A stretch of 64,000 nucleotides of DNA. Source: Mermis nigrescens. Taxonomy: Eukaryota > Nematoda > Enoplea > Mermithida > Mermithidae. The translations under genes and the position numbers were made by a program. The first letter of the stretch is position 1, and the number at the start of each line of letters is the position of its first letter. Below the pieces are notes generated by a model. The model was not told the origin of the DNA. It did not search any database and saw nothing but the letters and a program-made list of their open reading frames with translations. The stretch is taken from the NCBI GenBank assembly GCA_036768485.1, contig JAVLUZ010000154.1, positions 34,875,051 through 34,939,050 on the forward strand, given 5' to 3'. Positions 42,458 to 55,777 of the stretch are shown one piece after another.

Positions 42458-45400
42458 GAGAATTAGGGGTATTTGAGCTCAAAATTTCTTCTAAAGTGCC
42501 TTTTTGGGTTCTAAAACATGTTTACTACGTCAAAAACACAATTTTTAACGTTTCTGACGATGCTTTTTCATTTTAGATGATACAACATAAAAATTTTTTA
42601 AAGAAAAGTACCATGGAATTGAACAAAATAGTCAGAATAGAATAGCTCAGCCGGATGAATAAAAAGTCTATGATAAAGGGCAATCGATTGCAGAATACTT
42701 ACTATAGGTTCCTGCTACCTATCGTTTTTCCATTAATACTGGAGCTTTGTTAAGAAAAAGAACAGTGAAAAATCGGGGCACTTCGCCTTCCTATTCAAAC
42801 TAATTTTTTCCAAATCATCATAAGCAATAGACATCCACATCCAAAAAATCTTCGTATATAGAATACAGGCAGGCCCCTATCCAGGATTCGCCTAAGGGGC
42901 GGAGCCAAGATAAATTTAATAGACAAGACAGACATGTTCGTTTAGATGTCACGTAAAAACTGCATTTCCAATGTTTTTTAACATGATTTACTTGTTAAAA
43001 TCTTAAAATTCAAACTTTTTTAAAACATCTGTTAAAAGAATGTGAAAAGTGTCGTTTTTCAGTCGCATTTGTAGCAAAGTTATAGAGAATATTCTATACC
43101 TAAATGGCGTGAAGCGCCGAAAATTCGGTTAGTTTCTAAAGAGATGGAATTTTCCTTTTTTCGAGCATCATCTTACCAATTGAAAACATGTTTTCGGCCA
43201 AGGGGGCCGAAGCATATATATACATGGGCAGTGGACAAATTCTGGGGTCCGATGGGGCAAAATCACTAAAAATAAAACCACAAATTCAATTCTGGGGTCT
43301 ATCGATTTCGGAGGGGGTCTGCCGAATTCTGGGAGGGGGTCCTGCCTGATTCTTCAGACCCCACGCCCATGTGTGGACTGAAGTATTTTACGGACGGAAA
43401 AATTTTTGCTGAATACAAAAAAGCGTGCTGCTCTGGTATGCTAATTTTGATGGAATCGATACGTTCGAATGAGTAGTATATGTGGATCCGAATATTGTGG
43501 ATGTACGAATCTTCTACAAGGAACGTTTATTTACAAGCCCTTTAATTGCCGTTTTCTAAGGCGTTATGTGTTGATGTGACAAGTAAAGCGTATTTTCTCG
43601 GTTTTGTTACTTGCTTTGTGTGCTCATTTGTGCTTGTTATTTAGCTTCTTGAAGTACCTGGCATATTTTCCATTTGATGAAATTTTACGTTAATAGAGAG
43701 ACAGGTCATGTGTTCTTATATATCTAAAATTTCCGTTGCATGCTCTTCGTATCGATCATTTTGTTAAATGACCGTTTCACATTTTTTCCTCTGTATTCCA
43801 GCGTAATTATGGTGATGGTAATTAGAAAGCTAAAATTGTTGTGCAATTTTTTCTCAACTTTGATGACTATTATTTGTTGACAAAAATGTCCGTTATATAT
43901 GTACATATACTTATTCTGTTACAAATTGTGCAAGGTGTCGTCGGGTTGACACTATTTCTGCTTAATAAGCTGCTGATCACTTTTGATACACCACAGACAT
44001 TTTCCTCGAGAGTTGCGAACCTCTGGCAGTATCTCAGCGAGTAATACATGCAGGCCTGTATTTAAAGGAATAAAGGGGAATTTCCCTCAATTTTTTTAGA
44101 ATTTCCAGCTCAGAAACTATAGGTATTTGACGTTACTCAGCTGGAAAATACTCAGATTTCTCGCCATTAATTCAATCAAAATCATCACTTAATATCGATT
44201 TCAAGTTTCTTGTAGATAAAATTTTTTGTTTTATGAATTTTTTGCATTTCTTATTTTCAGAAAGGTGCAAAATTGAGCTTGAAAAGATAAAAACGACAAA
44301 ATTCTTCGGTGCTCCACGCCAGATATAAGTGAATCCCAAATCGCTTATCGTTAGGAAGGTGCGAAATAAGATTAAGAAGGAAAAAATGTCAATTGTCCTA
44401 AAAAGGCTACAAAATTGAGCCAAAATTTGTTAAAATGCATAAATTTTCTTGATACACTTGATTCTTAAGTTTTATCACCGCAAGTTGCAAAAGTGCTCCA
44501 AAAACGCTAAACACTTCGAAAAAGTAGCTTTATCACGTTAAGTCGCTTTTGAACGCATTATTTACATTTAATTTTGGCGATTTTCCCCTGAAATACAATC
44601 CTAAATAAAGGGGCTGAACATATGGCTCTGGTCTACGGGTTTAAAAGCTAGTTTGAACCTTTTTGTTTTCGTACAACAAATAAAAATTGAATTTGTGTTT
44701 GATTGTGTATGTACCAGTCATTTATAACTCGATTTAATCATCTTGTATCGATTATTCAACGTCGGATTACTCGAGTCCCGATGATTACGTACGCTGGCTC
44801 ATTCCGGTACTAACGAAAGTAAACTATCAACGTTGTCAGTGAATGAACCACAAACATACATTTCAATGAGGTATATGTATATGCGGGGCAGGACCGTATT
44901 TAAGTCTTATTAATTTTTTTAAAGGTTGGGTAATGCAAGGAAAGATATAAAATATAATCTTTTTGTTTGAAAAACTTCAAAATTTCGTCGCTTCACTCTA
45001 TTTGCGAATTATTTTCTACAAACTTGCCTTAAGCGCGATTAATTAACAATACAGCTTATTGAGGAAGAAATACATGTTATTACATCGATCGTACAAAGTT
45101 CAAATTTGAATAATTTAAGCAATAATTTCGGAGCATTCAATGCTAGTTTCTCCTTGAGATAAACATAATTTGAACATAAAATAAATTACTTTTTGTTGAA
45201 CTCTACAAATTGATGCGCTTAGCGGCTAGCTGTCATTAATCAACTTTCGCTGCTTTAAAAAAGCATATCTTCATAAAAATTTATAATTTTATCATTTGGA
45301 TAGGAGGGCGTGTTAAAAACGGCCAAAAGTTAGGTTTTTCAGCTATTCCGACGTTGTTTCTGAGGTGCACTCAGACCATTTAATCTTTTATCCGCCTGCT

Positions 45401-45834
45401 CCCACGCCTTCTGAGCGAATCCTGCTTACATGCCTGTCTGTATATATGTATCCTGTCACTCAGGCGTCATCATTTTGGCCAATTATGAATGCGTTTTAAT
45501 GAGCCTAAGCCGAAAAATCGAGTAAATTGAATAAGCTTACATTTTTATATATCTGTAAAGCTGTAGAAGAATAGTGAAAGTGAAATTTTAGGAAAATTTC
45601 ATGACTTCCTCTGAAAAAGTCAGCTTTTTTAATCATGTTGGTTTGAGATGACTTATATTGACTTGTGCTTCAAGTATGCTTATCTCTTTTAGACGCTTGC
45701 GGCTTTTGTCCGGAGTTCAACACAATTACTTGTAATCACAATTTATTCATAATTCATATTCGTGTATTGTCGACTGGTAGCGGTATTACACTTAAATATT
45801 TATTTATTCCAATTCGGCATATCCATTGTTATAA
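42458..45834. other. Non-coding, repeat-derived stretch
   Basis: Contains a J-like segment at about 42470-42800, a D-like start CAGGCCCCTATCCAGGA near 42870, and a short element with CATGGGCAGTGG / CCCACGCCCATGTGTG ends at about 43224-43376. Further CAGG-type partial ends lie near 44051 and 44887. No gene is recognised. Confidence 0.5.
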
Positions 45835-45966
45835 ATGTCTCCTGGTGTCGTCGGTTATCCAGCACCATCGCCTTGGGCCATGCCTTTAATACGTTATTCA
45901 CAGCAGACATCTAGTGCATTGACGGCTCACTTGTATGGCGGGTATCAGCCAAATGTGTCTTTCAAT
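45835..45966 (+). CDS. shep: shep/RBMS candidate first coding exon
   Basis: 44 codons from ATG (MSPGVVGYPAPSPWAMPLIR) to a good donor AAT|GTAAGA. The Pro/Tyr/Gln-rich composition (YSQQTSSALTAHLYGGYQPN) suits the low-complexity N-terminus of alan shepard/RBMS proteins, and it is the only such frame upstream of RRM1. It ends in phase 0, whereas the next recognised exon needs one leftover base. Either an unrecognised small exon intervenes or one boundary is wrong. Confidence rests on composition, position and the donor, not on conserved domain sequence. Confidence 0.5.
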
Positions 45967-46558
45967 GTAAGAATAGAGCTGGATCTAATTGTCTAAATAG
46001 AGAATTCTTGATTAAAATACCATGATTGCTGATGTTTCAAAGATAGATAGCACTACACTCATCAGGCATGGTTCAAATCATATTGAGGTTTTTCGGCCTA
46101 GATCATACAATCGCCTAAACTTTTCTTGAATAGTGAAAAAGGATTCAACAATTAGAGAGCATTGATGCTCGAATTTCTTCGTCAATTACTGATTTCTGTA
46201 TTTTCCATTTTGAAGCATTTTTGTTGCATTGCATCCATTTGTTCGTTTTTTACATGCAACATGAAAATTCCTGTATTGTGAGGTTATCCAGCGCAGTCAA
46301 ACGTACTTGTTTTGGGATCCCACAGACAGCCTATCCCGACTTTTGAACAAAACTAGATTTTTTAGTGTCTTTGTATGTCTTTTTCTGTTTTTGATTAGAA
46401 ACAAAAGGCCATCTGCTCCCTCTATCTTGAAAAATCGCCGACTATTTCCCATTGAAAATCTTAAGACGTTATATATGTCATACTTAATTTTGGATATTGA
46501 AATATGAGTATCGTAACTGACTCCATATCGATAAATTTCCTAAATAGGTAGGTAGTAC

Positions 46559-46995
46559 CACGGTTTTTTTTGTATTCGGCATAGATTTTTCCCGATTTAC
46601 AAAGACTTTTCAGGACCGTCTTTGTACATGTACAAAGATTTCTGGGAAGACAAAAACTGTAAAACGGAGTAAAATTCCCAAAATTTTCGGCGCTTCGCGC
46701 CGAAATGAGGAATCGTTTGTCCTATATATCTTTAAAATTGCAGAATTTGCATTTAGAATGGAAAAATATCAAATTTTTCGCGGCGTTTTGAGACAATTTT
46801 CTGTAATTTTTGGCGTCAGAAATCCGGAAATTAGCTAAAATACACTACCAAAGGACGAAAAACCCTGTTTTACCACACTAAAATCGCTGCTTTACCATAT
46901 TATAGTGCACAAAAATTTGCATGTACAAAATGTACAAAGACTTTTGGGGACCATCTTTGTACATGTACAAACGGACCTAATACAAAAAAACACTG
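46559..46995 (+). mobile_element. Family B hAT-like MITE (437 bp) in a shep intron
   Basis: Ends CACGGTTTTTTTTGTA and TACAAAAAAACACTG. The TSD GGTAGTAC is perfect (46551-46558 and 46996-47003). Confidence 0.9.
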
Positions 46996-47047
46996 GGTAG
47001 TACACTGTTGGATAAAATACAACTCATTGCTTAAATATAAGGATATA

Positions 47048-47630
47048 CGGGGTGGTCCATAAAAAAGACTACGTTCTAGTTTAACAGGTTCTTATTTTGG
47101 CTGATGTGAATATAAAACTTTAGGACCAGCTGTTTTAGATAGATAAACATGTCTTTATTTATACTGCGATAAAAATTTGGACCAACTACTTGCGGATGGC
47201 AATTTGTTTACACCTCACTTTGACGTTGTTTAAACCCTTAGTTTTAGCATTATGACACATTACTGCGTATACAGGTATCCTTTTTTGACATTTTTGACAA
47301 TAAATGTAGTCACAACAGTTACTTAGCACGTTTTTTAAACCTCTAGAGTAGATATGCGTCCTACTAAATGCAAAAATTTCGGGATATTATCAAAAGAGGG
47401 TGCAAATTGATGGCAGGACCAATGATGCTATTGGCGTTTTAACAACATTAAAGTAGGGTGTTAACAAATTCCTGCAGCGTCCTAATAATCCAATTCTGGC
47501 CAGAATTTTTATCACGGTTTGAAAGAAGACACTTCTATCTATCTAATGCAGCCAGTCCTGAAGTTTTATCTTTAAATCAGTTGAAGTTGTGACCCAAATG
47601 AAAACGTAGCCTTTTTTATGGGCTACGCTG
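47048..47630 (+). mobile_element. Mariner-like MITE (583 bp)
   Basis: Inverted ends share CCATAAAAAAG and CTACGTT. The left end is CGGGGTGGTCCATAAAAAAG and the right end is the reverse complement of CAGCGTAGCCCATAAAAAAG. It is flanked by TA on both sides, as for Tc1/mariner. No transposase remains. Confidence 0.75.
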
Positions 47631-48093
47631 TATATGCTCTTCCAGCCAAACCACGTGGCAGCCGTACGCATGCATACGAGTATTTTGAAGTGATTGTGCT
47701 CAGCTTTATTGCCTAATCAATAAGGGAAGAGATTTGAGATCAGTTCGGCTTAGTCTATTTTGTCTAAAGCCGACTTAAATAGAAAGTATGAAAACAATAA
47801 AAATGGTGGAATGGAAAGTGATCCGTAGACAATCTATTTTTACTTCTTTTCTTGCGATATATCTGCTGATTTTGCGGAATCACGATTTTCTTCCGGCCAG
47901 GGCTTTAACATTTACTCAACTTAAAATTATACTAAATAAGCCATCGCAAATTAAAATTGTACGCAAGCAACAGAAAGGCTATGTTTTTGTAATAAAATTG
48001 AATAATTTATCAAAACTTCAAATACTGACAAAGTGTCGAAGTAATTAGCTTATCTGACAATTTGAACGTCTTTCAATTCGTCATCACGCGCAG

Positions 48094-48366
48094 GTAACGC
48101 GGTCAACAGCATTTCCCACACAGCACTGGCCAATGGTAATATGACGAGTAGCGGCAGCATGAGCGAACGAGGGGGCTGCCCTACGACACGCAGTCAGAGT
48201 AGTCAGTCACCAGGCAGCGGCACTGATCAGCTCAGCCACACCAATCTTTATATCCGAGGACTTCCGCCTAATACAACTGACAAGGATTTGCTAAACATGT
48301 GCCAACAGCACGGCAAAATTGTGTCCACCAAAGCCATTATGGACAAGGCCACTGGCCAATGTAAAG
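48094..48366 (+). CDS. shep: shep/RBMS exon with first half of RRM1
   Basis: The reading frame gives a Ser/Gly/Gln-rich linker ([25 protein letters not shown]) and then the start of RRM1: [18 protein letters not shown] holds RNP2 (LYIRGL), followed by [20 protein letters not shown]. This is characteristic of the RBMS / alan shepard / SUP-26 family, which binds AU-rich RNA through two RRMs. The acceptor is CGCAG|GTAACG at 48093, or possibly ACAG|CATTTC at 48109. The end is set by homology after TGTAAAG; the following intron begins with GA instead of GT. The ATG at 48141 could also be an alternative start. Confidence 0.85.
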
Positions 48367-49119
48367 GATATGATATTTGCTTGATGGGTTTATTTCACAG
48401 TCTACATTGTGACAGTAGTGAGGAATTCCACAATTGAAAGTCTACCGTACGCTTATCCCCTAAAGGTTGAGATTTTTTGTGAAAATTTAAAGTGCCTTTT
48501 TGGACAAAAAAGGGTCAATACGCGTCAGGAACATCATTTTTCCGGTATTTCTGACGATGCCAACTCTTTCTAGAGCATAAAAACAAAAAATCCGAAAAAT
48601 ACCGGAAAAATTCGAGTAAATTAAGCAAAATATCGTCAAAAATGAATGTATGGCGCGAAGTGCCGAACATTTGACACTTTTGAGGAAATAGGTCGCTAAA
48701 AACGCTTGAATTAGCGCCTGTTTTACGATTTGTCTTGGTAAATCGCGAATTCTGGGGGAGTGAGAAAATTTCTGGGGTTGAGGATGAAACCATTCTGGTT
48801 GCTTCTCAATCTTTCTCCTCAATGTCATGTATGCCTCTACGACTTTTTTTGGGCAGAGACCTGCTTTTTTAAGCCATTATTAGGTGCTCTTTTGCCCTTT
48901 TTGACCAAAAAGTAGAACCTTATCTCCCTTGGAAACTGACCGACTATCCCGCCCATACGTTTGAGCCGTTCGCGTCTAAAGCGTGAATTTCTTTATTTGT
49001 TTCGTAGTATATAAAGATTTTTTCACTTTTTCCTGTCTTCTTATAAGGAAATCAAGCAAGAGTATTCTTCTCTCGACTAAAATGCTTATTTTGATTGATG
49101 AAGTCATTTTATTTTTTAG
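48367..49119 (+). other. Intron with GA-AG ends, containing a J-like MITE
   Basis: Begins GATATGATATTTGC and ends ATTTTTTAG. A minus-strand family J-like block occupies about 48410-48830. Confidence 0.5.
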
Positions 49120-49211
49120 GATATGGTTTTGTCGATTTTGATTGCCCCGAGTCTGCTGAAGCCGCAGTAAGAGCCTTACAAGAAACCGGTATTCAAGCTC
49201 AGATGGCAAGA
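49120..49211 (+). CDS. shep: shep/RBMS exon with second half of RRM1
   Basis: Supplies RNP1 (GYGFVDF) and the rest of RRM1 ([23 protein letters not shown]). The acceptor is TTTTTTAG|GATATGG and the donor AGA|GTATGG. The entering phase matches one base left by the previous exon, and it leaves in phase 0, matching the RRM2 exon. QAQMA before the second RRM is a hallmark of this family. Confidence 0.9.
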
Positions 49212-51315
49212 GTATGGCTTTATTCTGCTTACTCGAAAGAGTTATCATGTGATTATTGATTATTTACACATATTCTTCGAAATGATCAACAGACGAAAAC
49301 CAAAAATATAGATATTTAACTAGATTTTCGTAAGAAGTTTTGCATGCCCGAACTTCGACGGCATTACTTTAGAGCCATAGTTACTGAACGGGAAGAATTT
49401 AAAGCTGTTTTTCTGACTGAAGCTGTTTTTTTGAAATATTTTTCTGAAGATTGATTTTTTAGCTCTGAGAAAAGACGATAATAGTGGTGATTTTTTGGAT
49501 TATGTAATCGCTATACACATTGAGTTATGCATGCTCTAAGTCTCAGAGAAGTGTGTAACGTCCTATCAATCCACAAAAAGGTATATCATAGATGCACACG
49601 GTCAAAAATCCAGGGAGGGGGTTAACGAGTTTCCTGGGTGGTGGTGGTAAACGATTAATTTTTACGGTTATTTATGGCGCTAAAATCATGAGTTTACATT
49701 GATTTTTTAAAATCATTAGTTTACATTGATTTTTTGAATATTTTTGTCGTTCCTGACTTCCCCCGTCAAAACCCGTAAAAATGCTTTAATTCGTCATATG
49801 TTGTTAGTCTTCTTAAATATTCGTGATTAAGTTTGCATGAAAACAAATGATAATAAGAATCACGGAATGACTTGGACTATCAAAAATGCACTAAATAATG
49901 GACAAAAACACTTAAATGAATGAGTGGACAGAGTACTACTCGCAAAATACTTTAGATTATACTGCTGGGCATCGTTTGGCGCTCTTTTATAATTCAATTA
50001 ATAGATCTCGGTCCGCAAATGGCCTGGGGGTATGCCTTTCAAAAGTTGTGATAGGTGGGATACCCCCATACCCCCAGTATGCATGTGTGATAGCCATGCA
50101 GATCTTTGAAAATTTTAGAGATTTATCTTCTCTACCTCTGATGATTTTGGCTTAAAAGCGTGCTAATATCAGTTGGAATTTTATTAGCAAAAATTTTGAA
50201 ACTAAATAAACAACAAATTAACATATATTTTATGCAAGAATGCATTTAATCCTTCACATTCTTTATAGGGATTGAATTATTGGACGACATTCTCTTGACA
50301 GCTGGATTAATTTCGTTGCTTAGCATTTCCGGAAAGAAACGTTTTTTTGTATATGAATTTTGGTTATCCGCTTTCTTTATCATTGTTAAAATGCATACGA
50401 AAGCGTGTGCATGGAAAAAATGTATAGTGTACAAACAAGTGTGGTGTAAAAAATGTTACTGCAAAAGTGGCTACAATAATGAATTTCGTAAGTAAAAGTG
50501 AGGGCCTCTCCTTATTGGTTATGCTCACACATGCACATTGGGGGTTAAGGGGGCTATCCTTCCTACCAGGACTTTTGGAAGGCATACCCTAGGCTGTTTT
50601 GGGACGAAACCTGTTGCTCGAACCTTGGAAATACGTAAATGACGTCTAACAGTATAGTTTCAGGTACATATGCTATTTTTTGGGCGTTAGATTATCCAAT
50701 TATTCCATCCAGACAATTCTGTGTGTTCATGAAGAATGAAATAAAACGAATTAAGTGTCAAAACTTGACAAAATCTGACTTTAAATAGATAACAAATTGC
50801 TCATTTACTTTCTCTTAAGGAAAACCGGTTTGTCTTTCTCTCAGAACTTTTAACCTTGTTCATGTATGGTTATGCTTAATATCTTTTTCGGTGCTCCAGT
50901 TGAAGTTACTTCTCTTATCGATTTTTACCCATCAAATATTGTCAGCAGTGCAAAAGGTTCCATAAGCAGACTATTTGCTCAGCTGTCATGCAAACGATTG
51001 CACGCTTCAGGAAAAACACAGAAACGGACATTTTGTTCGTTGAAAATTAATCTGTATATCACATTTTACCGAAGGTCTAGTTTATTTCTGTAATGAAATG
51101 TGATGATGTATAACATTTGTTTTGAAGCAGAAGGTCGCTTCTTTCTTAAAGATTTCGAATGCCTTCGTGAAAGACTTAATAATTTGTTAGAAAAGGACAT
51201 TTTCTTCGCTTTTGCGCGAAGTCTTTCCGGGTCTGACTTATAAATTGCTACATTACGACTAGGAAGTGTTTGAAATGAACTTTGATTTAATTAAAATGAT
51301 ACTTGCACTGAACAG
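49212..51315 (+). other. Intron (2.1 kb)
   Basis: AT-rich; GT..AG ends are canonical. Contains a short block near 50015-50090 with two GGGGGTATGCC / ATACCCCCATAC-like inverted pieces, probably a MITE remnant. No exon is recognised. Confidence 0.5.
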
Positions 51316-51535
51316 CAACAAGAGCAAGACCCGACGAATTTGTATGTGGCAAATTTGCCCCCGCATTGGTCCGAAACCAATTTAGAGCAGCTATTTGCGC
51401 CTTTCGGCTCTGTGACGTCAACGCGTATTCTGCGCAATGCGTTGGGTGCCAGTCGCTGCGTTGGATTTGCTCGCATGGACAGCCGCGAAACATGTGAACG
51501 CATTATTTCTAAATTTAATGGCCAACCAGTTCCTG
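51316..51535 (+). CDS. shep: shep/RBMS exon with RRM2
   Basis: [18 protein letters not shown] introduces RRM2 (RNP2 LYVANL), then [20 protein letters not shown] and [14 protein letters not shown] carry RNP1, and the exon ends at FNGQPVPG. The acceptor is ACTGAACAG|CAACAA and the donor CCTG|GTGAGC. It enters in phase 0 and leaves one base, which fits the next exon. Compared with fly and human paralogues the RNP1 is slightly divergent (RCVGFARM), but the fold-defining residues remain. Confidence 0.93.
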
Positions 51536-54500
51536 GTGAGCTTTATATTTCTTGCACGCGAGTACAGAACGTACCTAATAGGCAGACATGCATAGCGTGG
51601 AAAGTTGGGTGAGCGGTGAAATTTTCAAGTACTTTTTCAGGCCCAAAAGCGGTGGATACGCGTTGAAAACATCATTTTTTGGCGTTTCTGACGTTGCTCT
51701 ACCCTTCTAGAGCGCAAAAACATAAAAAATAGTTAAAAAATCTAAAACATTCGAATAAATTGAAGAAAATAGATATTGCGCGAAGGCCTAAAATTTTAGA
51801 TTTTTGGGTCAAAAGATTTTTAAAAACGCTTAAAACATTATTTTTTCTACGGTTTCTTTTGGAAAATCGGGAATTCCGGGTAGGTAGATGAAAAAATTTC
51901 TGTATAAGGGCGAACCCCCAGATCATGTTTGCTAATTAATTGAATAATGAGGGATGCTCCACCCTAGATTTGTCATCCCTGATCCCCCTATAACTTGAAA
52001 CCTTCTTTCCTCCTTCATTTTCGAAGAAGAGCTTGATTTAGTAAGTTTTAAGTCACTTTTCATCTTTTTCTTATTAAAAATGTGGACACATTACTTCACT
52101 CATGATTTTGAGCTTAATCATAATAACTTTTTTGTATGAGCCTCTTTGTGCATGTACAAAGATCTTCGGAAAAGTCGTTGTACGAACGAAAATTTTCTAT
52201 ACATGAAATGTATATCTGTCAAATGTATAGTCCTGACCTCTAAAAAGTTTTGGGAACTAGAAAAAAGACCCCTTTTCCTAGTAAGTAAAATAAGATGTGT
52301 AATGATATTTCGCTGATGTAAGAGCTTTGCCATATAGAACAGGAATAGAGCGTTGTTACTTTCTGGACCCTCTCCAAACTTGAGATACAAACTTTCCAAA
52401 AAGTTCCGAAAAATTATCAATTTTGTATTAAATGCTGTTGGAATCTTTTTATTTTTGTGTTAGCCCCCTAGATAGCCTACACTCAGAAAACAATTTGTTT
52501 GCCATGCCACATGTCGTCCAAAAGAATACAGTATACGGACAAACTCAAGGCAAATAAAAAACCAGTTTTACCTTAAAAAATCGGCATGGACTTTGATGAA
52601 ACTTCGTAATAGTATGCCTGTTAGCGTCTAACGTATTGCCCGCTACTTATTTTACAGAAAGCGCAAAAGTTTTTGCCAAAAAATTTCAAAAAAATCGGTT
52701 TGACCCTAAATAAAAACTATGGGCCCCTAAAAAAGCTATGTTGTCATTACAACTAAATCATTTTTTCATAACTTGCATCATTCTGCACTGTTTTCTTTCA
52801 TAGGGTATTTAGCAAACTTCGTATAACTATTTCATAGCATTAAGAAGTGTTACTAGTGTATATTGAGAATATTTCCTAAAATTGTGAAAAAATGACATTT
52901 TCATAAAAAATGTTCATAGTTGAATCAAATATCGGCAAAACCTGTAATTTTTTAAAGTATTAAAAGTAAGGACCATTAGACAAGTCTGACGAAATACCTG
53001 CATCAAACTACAAGTTTAACCTAACTTTTTGGATGTGGTTTTTTTAGGAACCATAGTTTTTTACAGGAAAATGGTTTTTTTTAAATTTCATATTTCATGC
53101 AAGCTTGTAACGAAAAGTTGGCTTATGGATTCTTGTATATATATCAACTTGTTGGCCCAGGGCAGCTGTCAAAAACAAGTGGTTGTTTACTCGTTCAGCG
53201 CTATTCCTTCTGGAGATATGTATGAGCGAAAAAGATTAAATTGTTTTTTTTAGAGGCCAGCAATATACTCATTTTTTACACACTCGTACCACCAGCCTGT
53301 AATTTGCGACCTACTTTACAAAAACTATTACTTCGTTAAATATATACAGCTGATAACGATAGTCCGGCGCCGAAAAGTTAAATGGATTTTCTGCTAAACA
53401 AACAAGCAGAACTGGGCTCAAAGAGCTAAAATGCTTTTAATAAGAAGTCGGAAATGATATTGTAATTGCAATACACTGATTGAATCTCGTAATAAACGCC
53501 ATTACGCTTACAAATTCAATGTGGCATCAACATGAAGTTAATTTTTATCTTCAAATATCAGAAAACAGTGCTAATTCATCAAATAGGTCTTATTTCCTGC
53601 TTAAAATCTCTGTAAACAAGTTCGTATTTCCAGCATGAAATCTTTGAAAAAATAGAAAAGATGGATGCAAAAGTTGTTTGAATCCGCACAATGATGTCTG
53701 AGGTTTTACAAAGATTGATTTGAGAGTTTAATGCTTGCACTTGGAGCTAAATGGATCAGGATTGTGATATTCAAGCGCTGAAAATTTTTTGAAACTTCGC
53801 TGAAAGATGCTCGGAAAAAGCGTTAAAATTACCATCGCTTTGTCAAAAAAGTTTTGCACATCGTATTAAACTCAAAAAATCTTTGTGCAAGCCTCAGCAT
53901 CCATGTCCTGTACAAAACGCATAATCATTAAAGTCATAATTTAAGTAATTGTTCACTGTTTCTGAATTCGGCTTTTAAATAAAGAACAGTTTGGGATATT
54001 TCGGCACAATGAATTTTGATGAACTTTTATTGAATCGAAGATTGTTTCGGTCTTTAGATTCATCGTAAAAATGACATATTATTTTTGATGATCTTATTCA
54101 ACTAAATCTTAAGATACTTTCAATATTATTGCACATAAATAGAAATATCAAAAAGTGCAAGACAATGGAATAAAAAATATTTAAAAAGAAAGAAATTTAT
54201 GTCGCGTTGCTGCACCACCTTAAGAATTAATAATTTCGAATTCCGTTTAATATCCCTTTTTATTGCAGGGTATTTCACATAAGTGATTATATGATTTTAG
54301 CGAACTTGCTGATTTCCGACTGTCAATCACAGACTAAAACGTAGTGTATATAAAATACCATGTTGCTTTTTCATTACTTGTCTTAGATGCGAGGATACTA
54401 TTGCCGTGAAATTCAGTTGTTAAATTTAAAAAGCGTCTAATTTGCTGAAGTTTTACAAGTGATTCAGCGAAACTTGTGTTTAACCAACCTTGTGTTTGCA

Positions 54501-55667
54501 GTCTTAACTATCGGTGCAACATAGGTGCACAAGGTCAGGGTCGGCAGGGGTTGGGCAAAATCTCAGATATCCAAAACAGTAAATTTAACACTCACGATTT
54601 TTTTGCTTTTTAAACGACTAAAATGATCAAAATAGCCTATAAAACGTTTTACGTGGTAATATCGCATTCTTAAAGCATTTTTAGTCGATTTTGACTGCAT
54701 TATATCACTTTTAACACTAAAAAATACAAAAATTGATCAATTTTGGGCACTTTTTGAGTAAAATTACATAATAGTACTAATCCGGCGCGAAGCGCCCGGA
54801 CACTACCTGTCTGGCTGACCCCTCACCCCCTGTGTGCGTGTAAGCAGTGAAGTCTATTCTAAAATCATACCAGAACATATTTGAAACAGACTATAATTCA
54901 ATAATCTTTTAACTTCATATTTTGGAATTATAAGCTACTGAATCATCTTCAATGATGCGTCGCTATATTGCATATAGGACCAAATTTCACCAGTCGCATG
55001 AAATTTATAGTTGTTCTTTGACCCAGCTTCCCTTTTTTCCGCTTAGTTTTTTATTGACAGCTTTTCGTACAGTGCTTAAGATACATGAGATCTACATCGC
55101 CAAAAGTTTGCCCTTTATAGACGACGCGAGTGGTTTTTTGGACAACGTATGTCCACTTAGAGTTCGTGTCGCATGACCGCCTAAGAATATTGCAAAAATT
55201 ATGTCATTGAGTTATCTGAAACTCAGAACGTATCTTATTGATGAATATGCTACAAACTCATCCTTGATCACAAGTTACAGATACATCAATAATTGTATGT
55301 TTTGTGTATTAGAACTTGTATTTTTATTGAAAAATTCAGATACAGTGTATTGTCAAAAGGCTAATCGACAGATACCCCGTATCATGTCCATATACATATG
55401 CAACGGGCGAATGGGACGGATCTCCGCCTAAAGTTTGCAGCCCTTCTATCACCTACTCATAAAGCTTGAAAATGTTTGACCCCCATGATTTTTGGAAGAA
55501 ATTGAATTTTTGACCGTTTGTAGGTGTTTTTGGCCGTTTTTGGCCAAAAATTGGAGGTCATTAATCCTCCCTCCAATAATGGCCGAGGACCACCCACCTA
55601 AAATTTCGAGTCGTTACATGTATGATCCTGTCTCTATGTGCGTTCGCATTTTATTTTTTTATTAAAG
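51536..55667 (+). other. Intron (4.1 kb)
   Basis: A J-like minus-strand MITE lies at about 51585-51925, a B-like fragment near 52125-52190, and an E-like repeat at about 54517-54842 (CATAGGTGCACAAGGTCAGG to CACCCCCTGTGTGCGTG). The remainder is AT-rich with no recognised exon. Confidence 0.5.
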
Positions 55668-55777
55668 GATTAACGATAGAGCCGCTTTTAGTGAAATTCG
55701 CCGACAGCGGAAGAAAAAATAAACAAGGCTACAACAGTCATAATAACTTTGACGCTGTGTCATTAACTGCTTCAGAG
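55668..55777 (+). CDS. shep: shep/RBMS exon after RRM2
   Basis: Reads LTIEPLLVKFADSGRKNKQG then a polar stretch ending TASE. The EPLLVKFADSG motif directly after RRM2 is diagnostic for RBMS/shep proteins. The acceptor is ATTAAAG|GATTAA and the donor GAG|GTACGC. The entering phase agrees with the RRM2 exon. It leaves in phase 0, which conflicts with exon 6 by two bases. Confidence 0.9.

Larger units (their letters stand above)
45967..48093 (+). other. Intron (2.1 kb) with MITEs
   Basis: Contains a family B MITE and a mariner-like MITE. A short segment at 46286 (after TTGTGAG) has a possible 20-bp micro-exon ending before GTACTT, which I could not confirm. Confidence 0.45.

Noticed and set aside
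46286..46306. Possible 20-bp micro-exon (GTTATCCAGCGCAGTCAAAC) between AG and GTACTT
   Set aside because: It could solve the phase conflict only together with a shifted acceptor in the next exon; too little evidence to annotate.
47788..48048. 86-codon ORF just upstream of the RRM1 exon
   Set aside because: Low-complexity AT-rich frame without splice support or resemblance to shep proteins.
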